DNA from: an uncultured Bacilli bacterium
Lineage (GTDB): Bacteria; Bacillota_I; Bacilli_A; RF39; UBA660
Assembly (NCBI GenBank): GCA_934141535.1
Contig: CAKPCH010000005.1
Location: 62,001 to 126,000 of the forward strand
DNA: 64,000 bases
Reading direction: 5' to 3'
Position numbers and translations under genes: made by a program. Each line of letters starts with the position of its first letter. Position 1 is the first letter of the stretch. The notes under the pieces were generated by a model. That model saw only the letters and a program-made list of their open reading frames with translations. It was not told where the DNA came from and ran no database searches. Of this stretch, positions 42,851 to 51,051 are shown piece by piece.

Positions 42851-43879
42851 ATGAAAAACAAAGGTTTTACATTAATAGAGTTATTAGCAGTTATCGTAAT
42901 ACTAGCTATTATTGCTTTAATAGCTACACCAGTGGTATTAAATATAATAAAGGATAGCAAGAATTCATCAATAGAAAGAAGTGCAGAGTTATATTTATCG
43001 CAAGTAATAGATGAAATATCACGTTATAATATGAATCATCCAGGAGCAAACTTTAATCCAAGTGAATGTATAGTACAAAGTGATGATACATTAATATGCG
43101 ATGGAACATCACTTAATATAGAAATAAATGGAGATAAACCATCTGCTGGTAGCAAAATATTATTATCAAATGGAAAAGTTACAGGAACTAAAAAATTTAA
43201 AATAGGTTCTAAAAGTTTAACTTATGATGGTGGAAAATTTAAAGAAGGTACTGATAAATTATGTAGTAGAGTAACTACAGCAACAACAGGTAATGTTCCA
43301 ACAGGTAATTTTATTGCTGGCGATGAATATATATGCGATGTAGGAGATGGAGAAGAAAAAACATTCTTTGTACTAGGAACTGACGGAGACAATGTAAGTT
43401 TAATAATGTATGCTAATGTAGGAGTAGATGGAAAAGCAGTAACACCAACTTCAACAAATAAATCAACAGTAGCTTGGATATCAAAAGAAGACTATATAGC
43501 TGCAGGAGGAACAGAAAGTGATTATGGAACAGATGGAAAAACTGATAAAGGTCCAATAACAGTAACTAAAGCATTAAAAGAATATACATCAACTTGGACA
43601 AATTTGTCATCATCACAAATAGCATTACCAACATCAAGTCAATTAGTAAAAATAGCACCATATAATGATTCAAACTATTCAGTATGGTTATGGTTAAGCG
43701 ATTATTTAAAAGACTCAACTCATCCAGTATCAGGAGTGCTTGGTTATTGGTTAACTTCGTATTATGATAGCACTTCTGCAAAATATGTTCAAAAAGGTGG
43801 CTATTTTGGTTATATCCCGAGTCTTTCAGTAAATGGTGTTCGTCCAGTAATAACTTTAAATAAAACAGATTTGCAATAA
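42851..43879 (+). CDS. Type IV pilin-like surface protein with CLec/DUF6273-like C terminus
   Basis: This 342-residue paralogue of 6917 has the same prepilin start (KNKGFTLIELLAVIVILAI) and middle (FNPSECIVQSDDTLICDGTS), and the shared C-terminal domain (VTTATTGNVPTGNFIAGDEY, KTFFVLGTDGDNVSLIMYAN, STHPVSGVLGYWLT, NGVRPVITLNKTDL). Its middle of the C-terminal domain (VAWISKEDYIAAGGTESDYG) matches the protein at 29471 more than 6917. The stretch before GVRP (SYYDSTSAKYVQKGGYFGYI) uses ordinary codons, with only three ending in C among 31, and fits the generic DUF6273 pattern. It therefore acts as an internal control for the variable-looking paralogues. It has only the last part of the conserved leader (TATATAGAAAGTAG). 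Confidence 0.75.
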   Translation: MKNKGFTLIELLAVIVILAIIALIATPVVLNIIKDSKNSSIERSAELYLSQVIDEISRYNMNHPGANFNPSECIVQSDDTLICDGTSLNIEINGDKPSAGSKILLSNGKVTGTKKFKIGSKSLTYDGGKFKEGTDKLCSRVTTATTGNVPTGNFIAGDEYICDVGDGEEKTFFVLGTDGDNVSLIMYANVGVDGKAVTPTSTNKSTVAWISKEDYIAAGGTESDYGTDGKTDKGPITVTKALKEYTSTWTNLSSSQIALPTSSQLVKIAPYNDSNYSVWLWLSDYLKDSTHPVSGVLGYWLTSYYDSTSAKYVQKGGYFGYIPSLSVNGVRPVITLNKTDLQ

Positions 43880-43904
43880 TTTTTATGAATACGAAAAACG
43901 ACTT

Positions 43905-43936
43905 AAAACAAGACACATAGTCTTGTTTTATTTTTT
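43905..43936 (+). terminator. Rho-independent terminator
   Basis: AAAACAAGAC and GTCTTGTTTT form a perfect 10-bp stem with a 5-base loop, followed by T-rich sequence. Confidence 0.85.
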
Positions 43937-43983
43937 AAATTATATTATAATTGTATTAGAGTTAGAATAAAGTAGGTGGTAAA

Positions 43984-44700
43984 GTGGGGTATAGTAAAAA
44001 AAATAAAACTACTATTGTGTTAGTAACTTTTTTATTTATTGTTTTATGTATATTTAATTTTTTGTGCTTTAAAACAGATATGCTTACTAAACAAGCGGAT
44101 GTAAATAGTGTTTTACTTGTAAAGACAATTTTATTAACTACTTTAATTATATTTGTTATTTTTTTAATTGTTCTTATCGTTATGAATGTAACAGCTAAAA
44201 AAAAGCATAAAAGTGATGATAAGATTGCAGATTTAACTAAATCTTTAAAAGAGAATAATTATACACTTAATACTTTAAAAGATAAATTTTTAAATCCAGT
44301 AATAGATTCAGAATCTTTAAATAGTGTGATTATGGTAAAAGGTATTGATTTAATTTCTTGTAATAATAAATCAGTAAGTATTAGAGTTAGAGCACAATAT
44401 TTAACTTCTGCTAGTTCTATTGGTGAAAAGGTTGTAATTAATAATCAAGTTTATGATGTTGTTGAAAGAGGAATAATTGTAAATAAAAAAGGAAACGGTT
44501 TACTATCTAGTGATTGTATGGTTATTTCAAATAAGGATAATTTATCACATAACTGGTCAATAGATAATAATAAATTAACGTATTCTTATGTTTTAAATAA
44601 TTTAAGTGAAGACTATTCTATAATTGCTTATTTAATCGTTATATATAATAACGAAAGAACAGTATTTTATTCTTCTTGTATTAATACAGATTTTTATTAA
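43984..44700 (+). CDS. Two-helix membrane protein with a domain like that of the surface proteins
   Basis: The 238-residue protein has membrane helices at about residues 9-30 and 45-67, a short coiled stretch (DDKIADLTKSLKENNYTLNT), and a C-terminal domain. This domain (KGIDLISCNNKSVSIRVRAQ, VVINNQVYDVVERGIIVNKK, DYSIIAYLIVIYNNERTVFY) follows the same order of motifs as the ends of the first two genes (VNINGTNYKVHMIGTLVTNK, then ILARSYIGYYDQNNEVKYLY). A shared fold is plausible but identity is low. GTG at 43984 follows TAGGTGG. It lies 91 bases before a two-component system and could be linked to it. Confidence 0.5.
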   Translation: MGYSKKNKTTIVLVTFLFIVLCIFNFLCFKTDMLTKQADVNSVLLVKTILLTTLIIFVIFLIVLIVMNVTAKKKHKSDDKIADLTKSLKENNYTLNTLKDKFLNPVIDSESLNSVIMVKGIDLISCNNKSVSIRVRAQYLTSASSIGEKVVINNQVYDVVERGIIVNKKGNGLLSSDCMVISNKDNLSHNWSIDNNKLTYSYVLNNLSEDYSIIAYLIVIYNNERTVFYSSCINTDFY

Positions 44701-44791
44701 GATAAATTCGTATGAATTTATTTTTAATATGTCTTAAAAGTTCATAAAAATTACACAATTTAATGTATAATAAAATGTAAGAGGTGTTTTA

Positions 44792-45451
44792 ATGAAGGTA
44801 TTAGTAGTAGATGATGAAAAAGGTATAAGAGAAGTTATAAGGGAATATTGTTTAAACGAAGATTTTGAAGTGTTTGAAGCAAGTGATGGTATTGAGGCTT
44901 TAAAGATAGTAGATAGTAATGATATAGATATTATTGTACTTGATATAATGATGCCTAAAATGGATGGATATACTACGCTTACAGAAATAAGAAAGAATTA
45001 TAATACTCCTGTTATAATGTTATCTGCACGCGCAGATGAGTATGATAAATTACAAAGTTTTAATTTAGGTGTTGATGATTATGTTACTAAGCCATTTAGT
45101 CCTAAAGAGTTAATTGCTAGAATTAAAGCTGTTTATAATCGTCACAATCCAGTAAAACAAGAATATGTGTATAAAAATTTAAGAATAGATTATTTAGGAC
45201 ATAGTGTATATATAAATAATAAAGAAATAAAAATAACTCCGAAAGAATATGAATTATTATGTTATTTTGTTTCTAATAAGGGTATAGCACTTTCACGTGA
45301 AACTTTATTAAGTAAGATATGGGGCTTTGATTTTTTTGGAGAAGATAGAACAGTAGATACGCATATAAAAATGTTAAGAAGTAACTTAGGTGAATATAGA
45401 GATTTAATAACTACAGTAAGAGGTATGGGTTATAAATATGAAGAGAAATAG
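44792..45451 (+). CDS. OmpR/PhoB family response regulator
   Basis: The 219-residue regulator has a receiver domain (1-120) with the acidic pocket VVDDEKG, the phospho-acceptor Asp in IIVLDIMMPKMDGY near residue 52, and the Lys switch in YVTKPFSPKEL. The C-terminal winged helix (about 128-219) contains KITPKEYELLCYFVSNKGIA and SRETLLSKIWGFDFFGEDRT followed by VDTHIKMLRSNLG. It overlaps its kinase gene by 14 bases. The stimulus and target genes are unknown; by layout it resembles envelope-stress or wall systems such as CssR/ArlR. RBS AAGAGGTG precedes ATG. Confidence 0.92.
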   Translation: MKVLVVDDEKGIREVIREYCLNEDFEVFEASDGIEALKIVDSNDIDIIVLDIMMPKMDGYTTLTEIRKNYNTPVIMLSARADEYDKLQSFNLGVDDYVTKPFSPKELIARIKAVYNRHNPVKQEYVYKNLRIDYLGHSVYINNKEIKITPKEYELLCYFVSNKGIALSRETLLSKIWGFDFFGEDRTVDTHIKMLRSNLGEYRDLITTVRGMGYKYEEK

Positions 45452-46820
45452 TCTTAAAAATAAAATATGGATATATTTAGCACTTTTTGCACTATTTATT
45501 TTAGGTGGAATATGGTTTTTACAAATATTATCTCTTGATATATACTATGAAATAAGTAAGAAATCTGAAATAAAAAATATAGCATCTAAAGTTTATGAAG
45601 CTTATAAAAATGAAGATAATGATTATTTAGATTCTTTAGCATTCGAAAAAGATGTATGTATAGAACTTACTAAAGATAACAGTATATACTATTCAACAGA
45701 TAGCATGAGTAGAGGATGTTTAGTAAATGATAGTCAAGAAATAAATAATTATAAATTAAAATTTATGAGAAGTGGTAGTAATCAAATAACATATAAAATA
45801 ATTAATCCAAAGTTTAATAATAAAACTTTAATATATGGTATAAAAATAGAAGATGGTATTTATGCTTTTATCAGTACTTCTTTAGAGCCAATATCTTCAA
45901 CTGCTTTATTATTAAAAAGACAACTTATATTAATTATAATTATAGTACTTATAATAGCTGCTTTAATTGCTTATACTATATCTAAAAAAATATCTAAACC
46001 AATAGAAGAAATAACTAAAGTTAGTAAAAATATTTCAGAGGGTAATTATAATATTAAATTTGATACAAAAACTGATATAAATGAAATAAAAGAATTAGAA
46101 GATTCTTTAAATAATGCAGCAAAAGAATTATCAAAAACAGAAGAATTAAGAAGAGAATTACTTGCTAATGTATCTCATGACTTAAAAACGCCATTAACAC
46201 TAATTAAAGCAAATGCTGAAATGGTAAAAGATTTAACATATAAAGATAAAGATAAAAGAAATAAAAATTTAGATACAATAGTAAGTGAAGTAGATAGACT
46301 TAATTTACTTGTAGAAGATGTATTAGATTTATCAAAGATGCAATCATTTAATGATACTTTAAATTATGAAGAATTTAATTTAAATGAAGCAATAGAAAGT
46401 ATAATATCTAGATTTGATATATTAGAAAGCCAAGGCTATAATATTAATTATAGTGGATTTGGTGTAGTAGTAAAAGCAGATAAAAAAAGAATTGAACAAG
46501 TAATATATAATTTAATAAATAATGCTATTAACTATACAGGAGAAGATAAACAAATATATATAAATTTAGTTGATAATAATGAATATGTAAGAGTTGAAGT
46601 TATAGATACTGGATCTGGAATAGATGAAGAAAACTTAAAATATATATGGGATAAATATTATAAAGTAGATAAAAAATATAAAAGAGTAAGTTATGGTACT
46701 GGGCTTGGACTTTCTATTGTAAAAAATATATTAATAAATCATAAATTCAATTATGGTGTAGAAACAAGTAAAGGTAAAGGAACTAAATTCTATTTTGATA
46801 TAAAAATAGAAAAAAAATAA
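45438..46820 (+). CDS. Membrane sensor histidine kinase
   Basis: The 460-residue kinase has two membrane helices (about 11-33 and 155-180) flanking an extracellular sensor of about 120 residues, a HAMP linker (ISKPIEEITKVSKNISEGNY), a dimerisation domain with phospho-acceptor His in ANVSHDLKTPLTLIKANAEM near residue 248, and an ATPase domain with N box VIYNLINNAINYT, G1 EVIDTGSGIDEE and G2 SYGTGLGLSIVKNIL. It is translationally coupled to the response regulator. The extracellular part has two cysteines (DVCIELT and RGCLVND) about 22 residues apart that could form a disulfide. The signal is unknown. Confidence 0.92.
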   Translation: MKRNSLKNKIWIYLALFALFILGGIWFLQILSLDIYYEISKKSEIKNIASKVYEAYKNEDNDYLDSLAFEKDVCIELTKDNSIYYSTDSMSRGCLVNDSQEINNYKLKFMRSGSNQITYKIINPKFNNKTLIYGIKIEDGIYAFISTSLEPISSTALLLKRQLILIIIIVLIIAALIAYTISKKISKPIEEITKVSKNISEGNYNIKFDTKTDINEIKELEDSLNNAAKELSKTEELRRELLANVSHDLKTPLTLIKANAEMVKDLTYKDKDKRNKNLDTIVSEVDRLNLLVEDVLDLSKMQSFNDTLNYEEFNLNEAIESIISRFDILESQGYNINYSGFGVVVKADKKRIEQVIYNLINNAINYTGEDKQIYINLVDNNEYVRVEVIDTGSGIDEENLKYIWDKYYKVDKKYKRVSYGTGLGLSIVKNILINHKFNYGVETSKGKGTKFYFDIKIEKK

Positions 46821-46825
46821 AAATG

Positions 46826-46862
46826 TAAAAAATGTGTTTTTCAAAAAAACATATTTTTTATT
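46826..46862 (+). terminator. Rho-independent terminator
   Basis: AAAAAATGTGTTTTT and AAAAACATATTTTTT pair around a short loop, followed by more T. The remaining intergenic DNA up to 46976 is AT-rich with nothing recognisable. Confidence 0.7.
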
Positions 46863-46976
46863 TTAAAATAATACCACATTCGTTGTAAAATAAGGGATTA
46901 TTGAATATATAAAAAATCAAAAATTAAAAAAATCAAAAAATCGATAAAATATTTTTTGGGAAATATAAAAAAACTA

Positions 46977-47005
46977 TTGACTAAATTTATACAACTTGCT
47001 ACAAT
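46977..47005 (+). promoter_or_regulatory. Sigma-A promoter of the nrdD operon
   Basis: TTGACT (46977-46982) and TACAAT (47000-47005) are 17 bases apart, 30 bases before the nrdD start. No clear NrdR box was seen. Confidence 0.75.
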
Positions 47006-47034
47006 GTAATTGTAAAAAAGATAGGAGTAAAATT

Positions 47035-49335
47035 ATGACAGATGTAGAAGAAAAATTAAATTTAGTTGTAGTTAAAAGAAACGGTAAAAAAGTTGATTTT
47101 GATGGAACTAAAATAGCACTTGCTATCAAAAAAGGATTTGATAGTGTAAATGATCAAGATGAGGAAACAGGAAAATATAAATATGATTCAAAAGATATTT
47201 CTAAAATCTATAATGATGTAATTAAAACTATAGAAAAAGAATATAAAGAAAAAATAAAAATAGAAGAGATTCAAGACTTAATTGAACAATCTTTAGCTAA
47301 AAAAGGTTATGATGAAGTACATGATTCATTTGCTTTATATAGAGAAAGACGTGCTCAATCAAGAGAAATGTTTATTGATGATAAAAGATTACATAAATTT
47401 TTAAAAACTATTGAAGGTTTAGGACTTAAATCTGCTGCAGAAGATGATACAAAAAGAGAAAATGCAAACGTAGATGGAGATACTGCGATGGGTACTATGC
47501 TTCAATATGGTAGTACAGTATCTAAAGAATTTGCTAAAGCATATTTGATGAAGAAAAAATTTGCTGATGCACATGATGCAGGAGATATACACATACATGA
47601 TATGGACTTTGTTCCAATGGGAACTACTACTTGTATGCAAATAGAACTTGATAGATTATTTAAAAAAGGATTCTCAACAGGTCATGGATATTTAAGACCT
47701 CCAAAAGATATAGCATCTTTTAGTGCACTTGCAGCAATTGCTATTCAGGCTGATCAAAATGATCAACATGGTGGACAAAGTATACCAGCATTTGATTATT
47801 ATATGGCACCTGGTGTTTTACTAACTTTCAAAAAACAATTGAAACAACAAATATATGATTATTTAGATTTAGAGGGATTATTATCTCATATAAATATGGA
47901 TAGAATTGCTCGTGAAATAGATAAATTAGAGAGTATTAAATTTAGTATAGAAATATTTGAACCAATATATAAAGATTCAGATATGATAAAAAGATTATTT
48001 GAAAAAGCTTATGAAAAAGCATATGCTAAAACAGATAGAATTACTTATCAAGCAATGGAAGCTTTTGTACATAATTTAAATACAATGCATTCAAGAGCCG
48101 GAGCACAAGTTCCATTCTCATCTATTAATTTTGGTACTGATATAAGTCCAGAAGGTAGAATGGTATCTTTAAATTTCTTAGAAGCAACAGATGCTGGACT
48201 TGGTAGAGGAGAAACTCCAATATTTCCAGTATCAATATTTAAAGTAAAAGAAGGAGTTAACTTTAATAAAGAAGATCCAAATTATGATATATTTAGAAAA
48301 TCTTGTGAAGTAAGTTCAAAAAGATTATTTCCAAACTTCTCATTTCTAGATGCTCCATTTAATTTAGAATTTTATAAACCAGGAGATTATAGAACTGAAG
48401 TTGGATATATGGGATGTAGAACTCGTGTTATGAGTGATGTTACAGATCTTAATAATCAAACAACAGGTGGACGTGGAAATTTATCTTTTACATCTATTAA
48501 CTTACCACGTTTAGCAATCAAACATGGAATTGCTTTAAAAGAAAGAGATAAAGCAGATATGGAAGGCTTTTATAAAGAACTTGGAGAAATTATGGATCTT
48601 GTACGTGATCAATTACTAGAAAGATTTGAAATTCAATGTAATAAGAGATGTTATAATTTCCCATTCTTAATAGAACAAGGTGTTTGGGCAAATGGAGAAA
48701 CATTAAAGCCAACTGATAGAATGAGAAAAATATTAAAACACGGTAGTTTAACATTAGGTTTTATAGGACTTGCAGAAACACTTAAAGCTTTAATTGGAGA
48801 ACACCATGGTGAATCAGAAAAAGCTCAAAAATTAGGACTTGAAATAATAGGATTTATGAGAAAAAGAGCTGATGAATATTCTAAAGAGTATAATTTAAAC
48901 TTTACTTTAATAGCAACTCCAGCAGAAGGTTTATCTGGTAGATTCGTAAATATTGATAGAGCACTTTATGGAAATATTAAAGGTGTAACTGACAGAGCAT
49001 ATTATACAAATTCATTCCATGTTCCAGTATATTACAATACATCAATAAAACATAAGTTAGAGACAGAAGCACCTTATCATAAATTAACTAATGGTGGTCA
49101 TATATCTTATATTGAATTTGATGGAAATACTGCTATGAACGTAGATGCTTTTGAAAGTGTTATTAGAATGATGAAGGAATTAGGTATTGGTTATGGTGCT
49201 ATAAACCATCCAGTAGATAGAGATCCAGTTTGTGGATATGTTGGGGTAATTGGTGATGTTTGTCCAGGATGCGGACGTAAAGAATTTGATGCAGTACCAC
49301 TTGAAGAAGTTAAAAATTTTCAATGTGGATGCTAG
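47035..49335 (+). CDS. nrdD: Anaerobic ribonucleoside-triphosphate reductase, large part lacking the glycyl-radical segment
   Basis: The 766-residue protein reduces ribonucleotides to deoxyribonucleotides without oxygen. An ATP-cone lies at about 10-105 (VVVKRNGKKVDFDGTKIALA). The catalytic ten-stranded barrel follows, with GDIHIHDMDFVPMGTTTCMQ, DQHGGQSIPAFDYYMAPGVL, AFVHNLNTMHSRAGAQVPFS and TTGGRGNLSFTSINLPRLAI. The zinc-site region DPVCGYVGVIGDVCPGCGRK is at the end. Normal class III enzymes then continue into the glycyl-radical loop; here the frame ends (FQCGC, then TAG) and that loop is encoded in-frame 12 bases later as a separate small ORF. ATG 47035 follows ATAGGAG; the longer frame from 46996 lacks a site and overlaps the promoter. 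Confidence 0.95.
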   Translation: MTDVEEKLNLVVVKRNGKKVDFDGTKIALAIKKGFDSVNDQDEETGKYKYDSKDISKIYNDVIKTIEKEYKEKIKIEEIQDLIEQSLAKKGYDEVHDSFALYRERRAQSREMFIDDKRLHKFLKTIEGLGLKSAAEDDTKRENANVDGDTAMGTMLQYGSTVSKEFAKAYLMKKKFADAHDAGDIHIHDMDFVPMGTTTCMQIELDRLFKKGFSTGHGYLRPPKDIASFSALAAIAIQADQNDQHGGQSIPAFDYYMAPGVLLTFKKQLKQQIYDYLDLEGLLSHINMDRIAREIDKLESIKFSIEIFEPIYKDSDMIKRLFEKAYEKAYAKTDRITYQAMEAFVHNLNTMHSRAGAQVPFSSINFGTDISPEGRMVSLNFLEATDAGLGRGETPIFPVSIFKVKEGVNFNKEDPNYDIFRKSCEVSSKRLFPNFSFLDAPFNLEFYKPGDYRTEVGYMGCRTRVMSDVTDLNNQTTGGRGNLSFTSINLPRLAIKHGIALKERDKADMEGFYKELGEIMDLVRDQLLERFEIQCNKRCYNFPFLIEQGVWANGETLKPTDRMRKILKHGSLTLGFIGLAETLKALIGEHHGESEKAQKLGLEIIGFMRKRADEYSKEYNLNFTLIATPAEGLSGRFVNIDRALYGNIKGVTDRAYYTNSFHVPVYYNTSIKHKLETEAPYHKLTNGGHISYIEFDGNTAMNVDAFESVIRMMKELGIGYGAINHPVDRDPVCGYVGVIGDVCPGCGRKEFDAVPLEEVKNFQCGC

Positions 49336-49347
49336 AGAGGAATTATT

Positions 49348-49518
49348 ATGGAAAAAATGGTAGGCGAAGGTGTAGGATTTGAAAGAATTAGAAGAGTTAC
49401 AGGATATTTGAGTGGAGACGTAAAACGTTTTAACAACGGAAAACGTGCTGAAGAAAAAGATCGTGTAAAACATACTGGCATTAAAGAAATAATGAAAGAA
49501 GAAAAGTGTTGTAAATAA
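49348..49518 (+). CDS. Detached glycyl-radical domain of the anaerobic ribonucleotide reductase
   Basis: This 56-residue ORF lies directly after nrdD. Its sequence FERIRRVTGYLSGDVKRFNN and GKRAEEKDRVKH matches the C-terminal glycyl-radical segment of class III reductases (Escherichia coli form RVCGYLG, then RPFN and GKQEEVKRRVKH). The Gly of TGYL is the expected radical site. It is in the same frame as nrdD, separated by TAG plus 12 bases, and has its own AGAGAGGA site 6-7 bases before the ATG. Its stop overlaps nrdG (TAATG). It ends with two cysteines (EEKCCK). It may complement NrdD in trans as a radical-bearing subunit, a split reading that is inferred. Confidence 0.85.
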   Translation: MEKMVGEGVGFERIRRVTGYLSGDVKRFNNGKRAEEKDRVKHTGIKEIMKEEKCCK

Positions 49519-50066
49519 TGAAAATAAGACTTGCTTCTGATTTACAAGAAGATAGCATAGTAGATGGACTTGGTATTAGGACAGTTATTTGGACTCAAGG
49601 ATGTTCTCATAATTGTCCTTCTTGCCACAATCCAAGTACACATGATTTTAGTGGCGGTGAAGAAGTAGAACTAGATGATGTAATATATAGATTAGAAAAT
49701 CTAGTTGGTCAAGATGGAGTAACATTCTCTGGTGGAGACCCTATGTTTCAACCAAAACAATGTGCTGTATTAGCACGCAAAGTACATGACTTAAATATGA
49801 ATGTATGGGCTTATACAGGTTTTACTTATGAACAATTATTAAATTCTAAAAATAAAGATATATTAGATTTTTTAAATAATATAGATGTATTAATAGATGG
49901 AAAATTTGATATAAGTAAAAAAAGTATGGATATAAGATTTAGAGGTTCAACAAATCAAAGAGTAATTGATGTTAAAAAATCTTTAAATCAAAATAAAATA
50001 ATAGAAATACCTGTAGATGATTATAAACCTACATCTAATATGAAAAAAGAAAAGCTATATATATAA
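49518..50066 (+). CDS. nrdG: Anaerobic ribonucleotide reductase activating enzyme (radical SAM)
   Basis: The 182-residue enzyme uses S-adenosylmethionine and a 4Fe-4S cluster to put the radical on the Gly of the reductase. The cluster motif is WTQGCSHNCPSCHNPSTHDF (C-x3-C-x2-C) near residues 30-49, followed by GVTFSGGDPMFQP, the SAM-binding GGDP motif. LRIRFRGSTNQRVIDVKKSL-like text at the end is typical of NrdG, here DIRFRGSTNQRVIDVKKSL. It is translationally coupled to the glycyl-radical ORF, so the activator and its substrate are made together. Confidence 0.95.
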   Translation: MKIRLASDLQEDSIVDGLGIRTVIWTQGCSHNCPSCHNPSTHDFSGGEEVELDDVIYRLENLVGQDGVTFSGGDPMFQPKQCAVLARKVHDLNMNVWAYTGFTYEQLLNSKNKDILDFLNNIDVLIDGKFDISKKSMDIRFRGSTNQRVIDVKKSLNQNKIIEIPVDDYKPTSNMKKEKLYI

Positions 50067-50088
50067 GGTAGTATAAACTACCTTTTAA
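50064..50088 (+). terminator. Rho-independent terminator of the nrd operon
   Basis: AAGGTAG and CTACCTT form a stem with a 6-base loop, followed by TTAATT; it overlaps the nrdG stop. Confidence 0.65.
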
Positions 50089-50089
50089 T

Positions 50090-50117
50090 TTGCAAATAAT
50101 TAAAAAAATGATATAAT
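50090..50117 (+). promoter_or_regulatory. Promoter of the MraZ-like gene
   Basis: TTGCAA (50090-50095) and TATAAT (50112-50117) are 16 bases apart, 21 bases before the start codon. Confidence 0.6.
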
Positions 50118-50138
50118 ATATGCTCAAGTGGTGGTTAT

Positions 50139-50522
50139 ATGTTTGGAGAAAATAGTATATATGGTAAAAAAGTATTAAATAAAGATTCTAAAGGAAGAAT
50201 ATTTTTACCTTCATTTACAGGTGCTAGTGATAAAGATCAATTATTATTAGTAGAAAATAATGAAAATATAGATTTATATAAAGAAGAAACATACGATAAA
50301 TTAATAAAAGAACTATATGAAATATACAGTAATGAGATAGATATAGAAAAAAGATTAAAATTGAAGAGCACTATAGAACGACTTTGTTCTGTTATATTAA
50401 AAAAAGTAAGTGTAGATAAACAAAGACGTATATTAATTACTCCATATTTTAATGAAGAAGAAAGCATTGAATGTTTTGGCGCTAAAGATCATTTAGTATT
50501 GTGTAAAATTAAAAAAAGATAA
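50139..50522 (+). CDS. MraZ/AbrB-like DNA-binding protein
   Basis: The 127-residue protein has two SpoVT/AbrB-type half-repeats: LNKDSKGRIFLPSFTGASDK (residues 13-32, the DxKGR motif) and VSVDKQRRILITPYFNEEE (about 91-109, the DKQxR motif), linked by a helical middle (LIKELYEIYSNEIDIEKRLK). This is the plan of MraZ, which represses the division and wall cluster, but the sequence is divergent and mraW/ftsL are not next to it. Instead lspA and a pseudouridine synthase gene follow. A GGTGGT site precedes the ATG. It is possibly a MraZ relocated after the dcw cluster broke up, or another AbrB-fold regulator. Confidence 0.6.
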   Translation: MFGENSIYGKKVLNKDSKGRIFLPSFTGASDKDQLLLVENNENIDLYKEETYDKLIKELYEIYSNEIDIEKRLKLKSTIERLCSVILKKVSVDKQRRILITPYFNEEESIECFGAKDHLVLCKIKKR

Positions 50523-50583
50523 AAAAAATAAAGAATATGATATAATAGTTATATAAAAGTAAATAAAGGAATAGTGTGATAAT

Positions 50584-51051
50584 ATGAAAAAAAATTTAAA
50601 AAGTGTATATTTTTTTGGAATTATATTTTTAATAGTAGATCAAGCATTAAAAATATTAGTAGAACAAAAAATGATTCTAAACCAAACAATAGTAGTAATT
50701 AAAAATTTCTTTAGTATAACATTAGTTCATAATCTAGGAGCAGCTTTCAGTATATTAATGGGTAATAGAATATTTTTAATATTAGTTGGAATAATAGCTT
50801 TAATATTAATAAGTTTATATATAAGAAAAATAGAAGAATTTAATGATTATGATGTATTTACATATTCATTATTATTAGGTGGAATACTTGGTAATTTACT
50901 AGATAGAATAATACATGGATATGTAATTGATTATTTAAATTTTAATATATTTAATTATAATTTCCCTATATTTAATTTTGCTGATGTATGCATAGTAGTT
51001 TCAGTTATATTAATATTTATAAAAGCCATCAGGGAGGATGTATGGAAATAA
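50584..51051 (+). CDS. lspA: Lipoprotein signal peptidase (signal peptidase II)
   Basis: The 155-residue membrane aspartyl peptidase removes signal peptides from lipoproteins, such as those at 13211 and 31397. Four helices are predicted. Conserved blocks are FLIVDQALKILVEQKM (first), VHNLGAAFSIL (the VxNxGAAF motif), GGILGNLLDRIIHGYVIDYL and FPIFNFADVCIVVSVIL. The two catalytic Asp are in NLLDR and FNFAD. It overlaps the following rluD-type gene by 10 bases, the usual lspA-rluD order. Confidence 0.96.
   Translation: MKKNLKSVYFFGIIFLIVDQALKILVEQKMILNQTIVVIKNFFSITLVHNLGAAFSILMGNRIFLILVGIIALILISLYIRKIEEFNDYDVFTYSLLLGGILGNLLDRIIHGYVIDYLNFNIFNYNFPIFNFADVCIVVSVILIFIKAIREDVWK

Noticed and set aside
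42851..43879. Third candidate variable region in the pilin-like paralogue
   Set aside because: The equivalent stretch has only about three C-ending codons and looks like ordinary DUF6273-type sequence, so no retroelement signature is claimed.
49333..49335. TAG after nrdD read as pyrrolysine or another recoded amino acid
   Set aside because: No Pyl genes or recoding signal is seen, and a good ribosome binding site precedes the in-frame ATG 12 bases later; a separate small gene is simpler.
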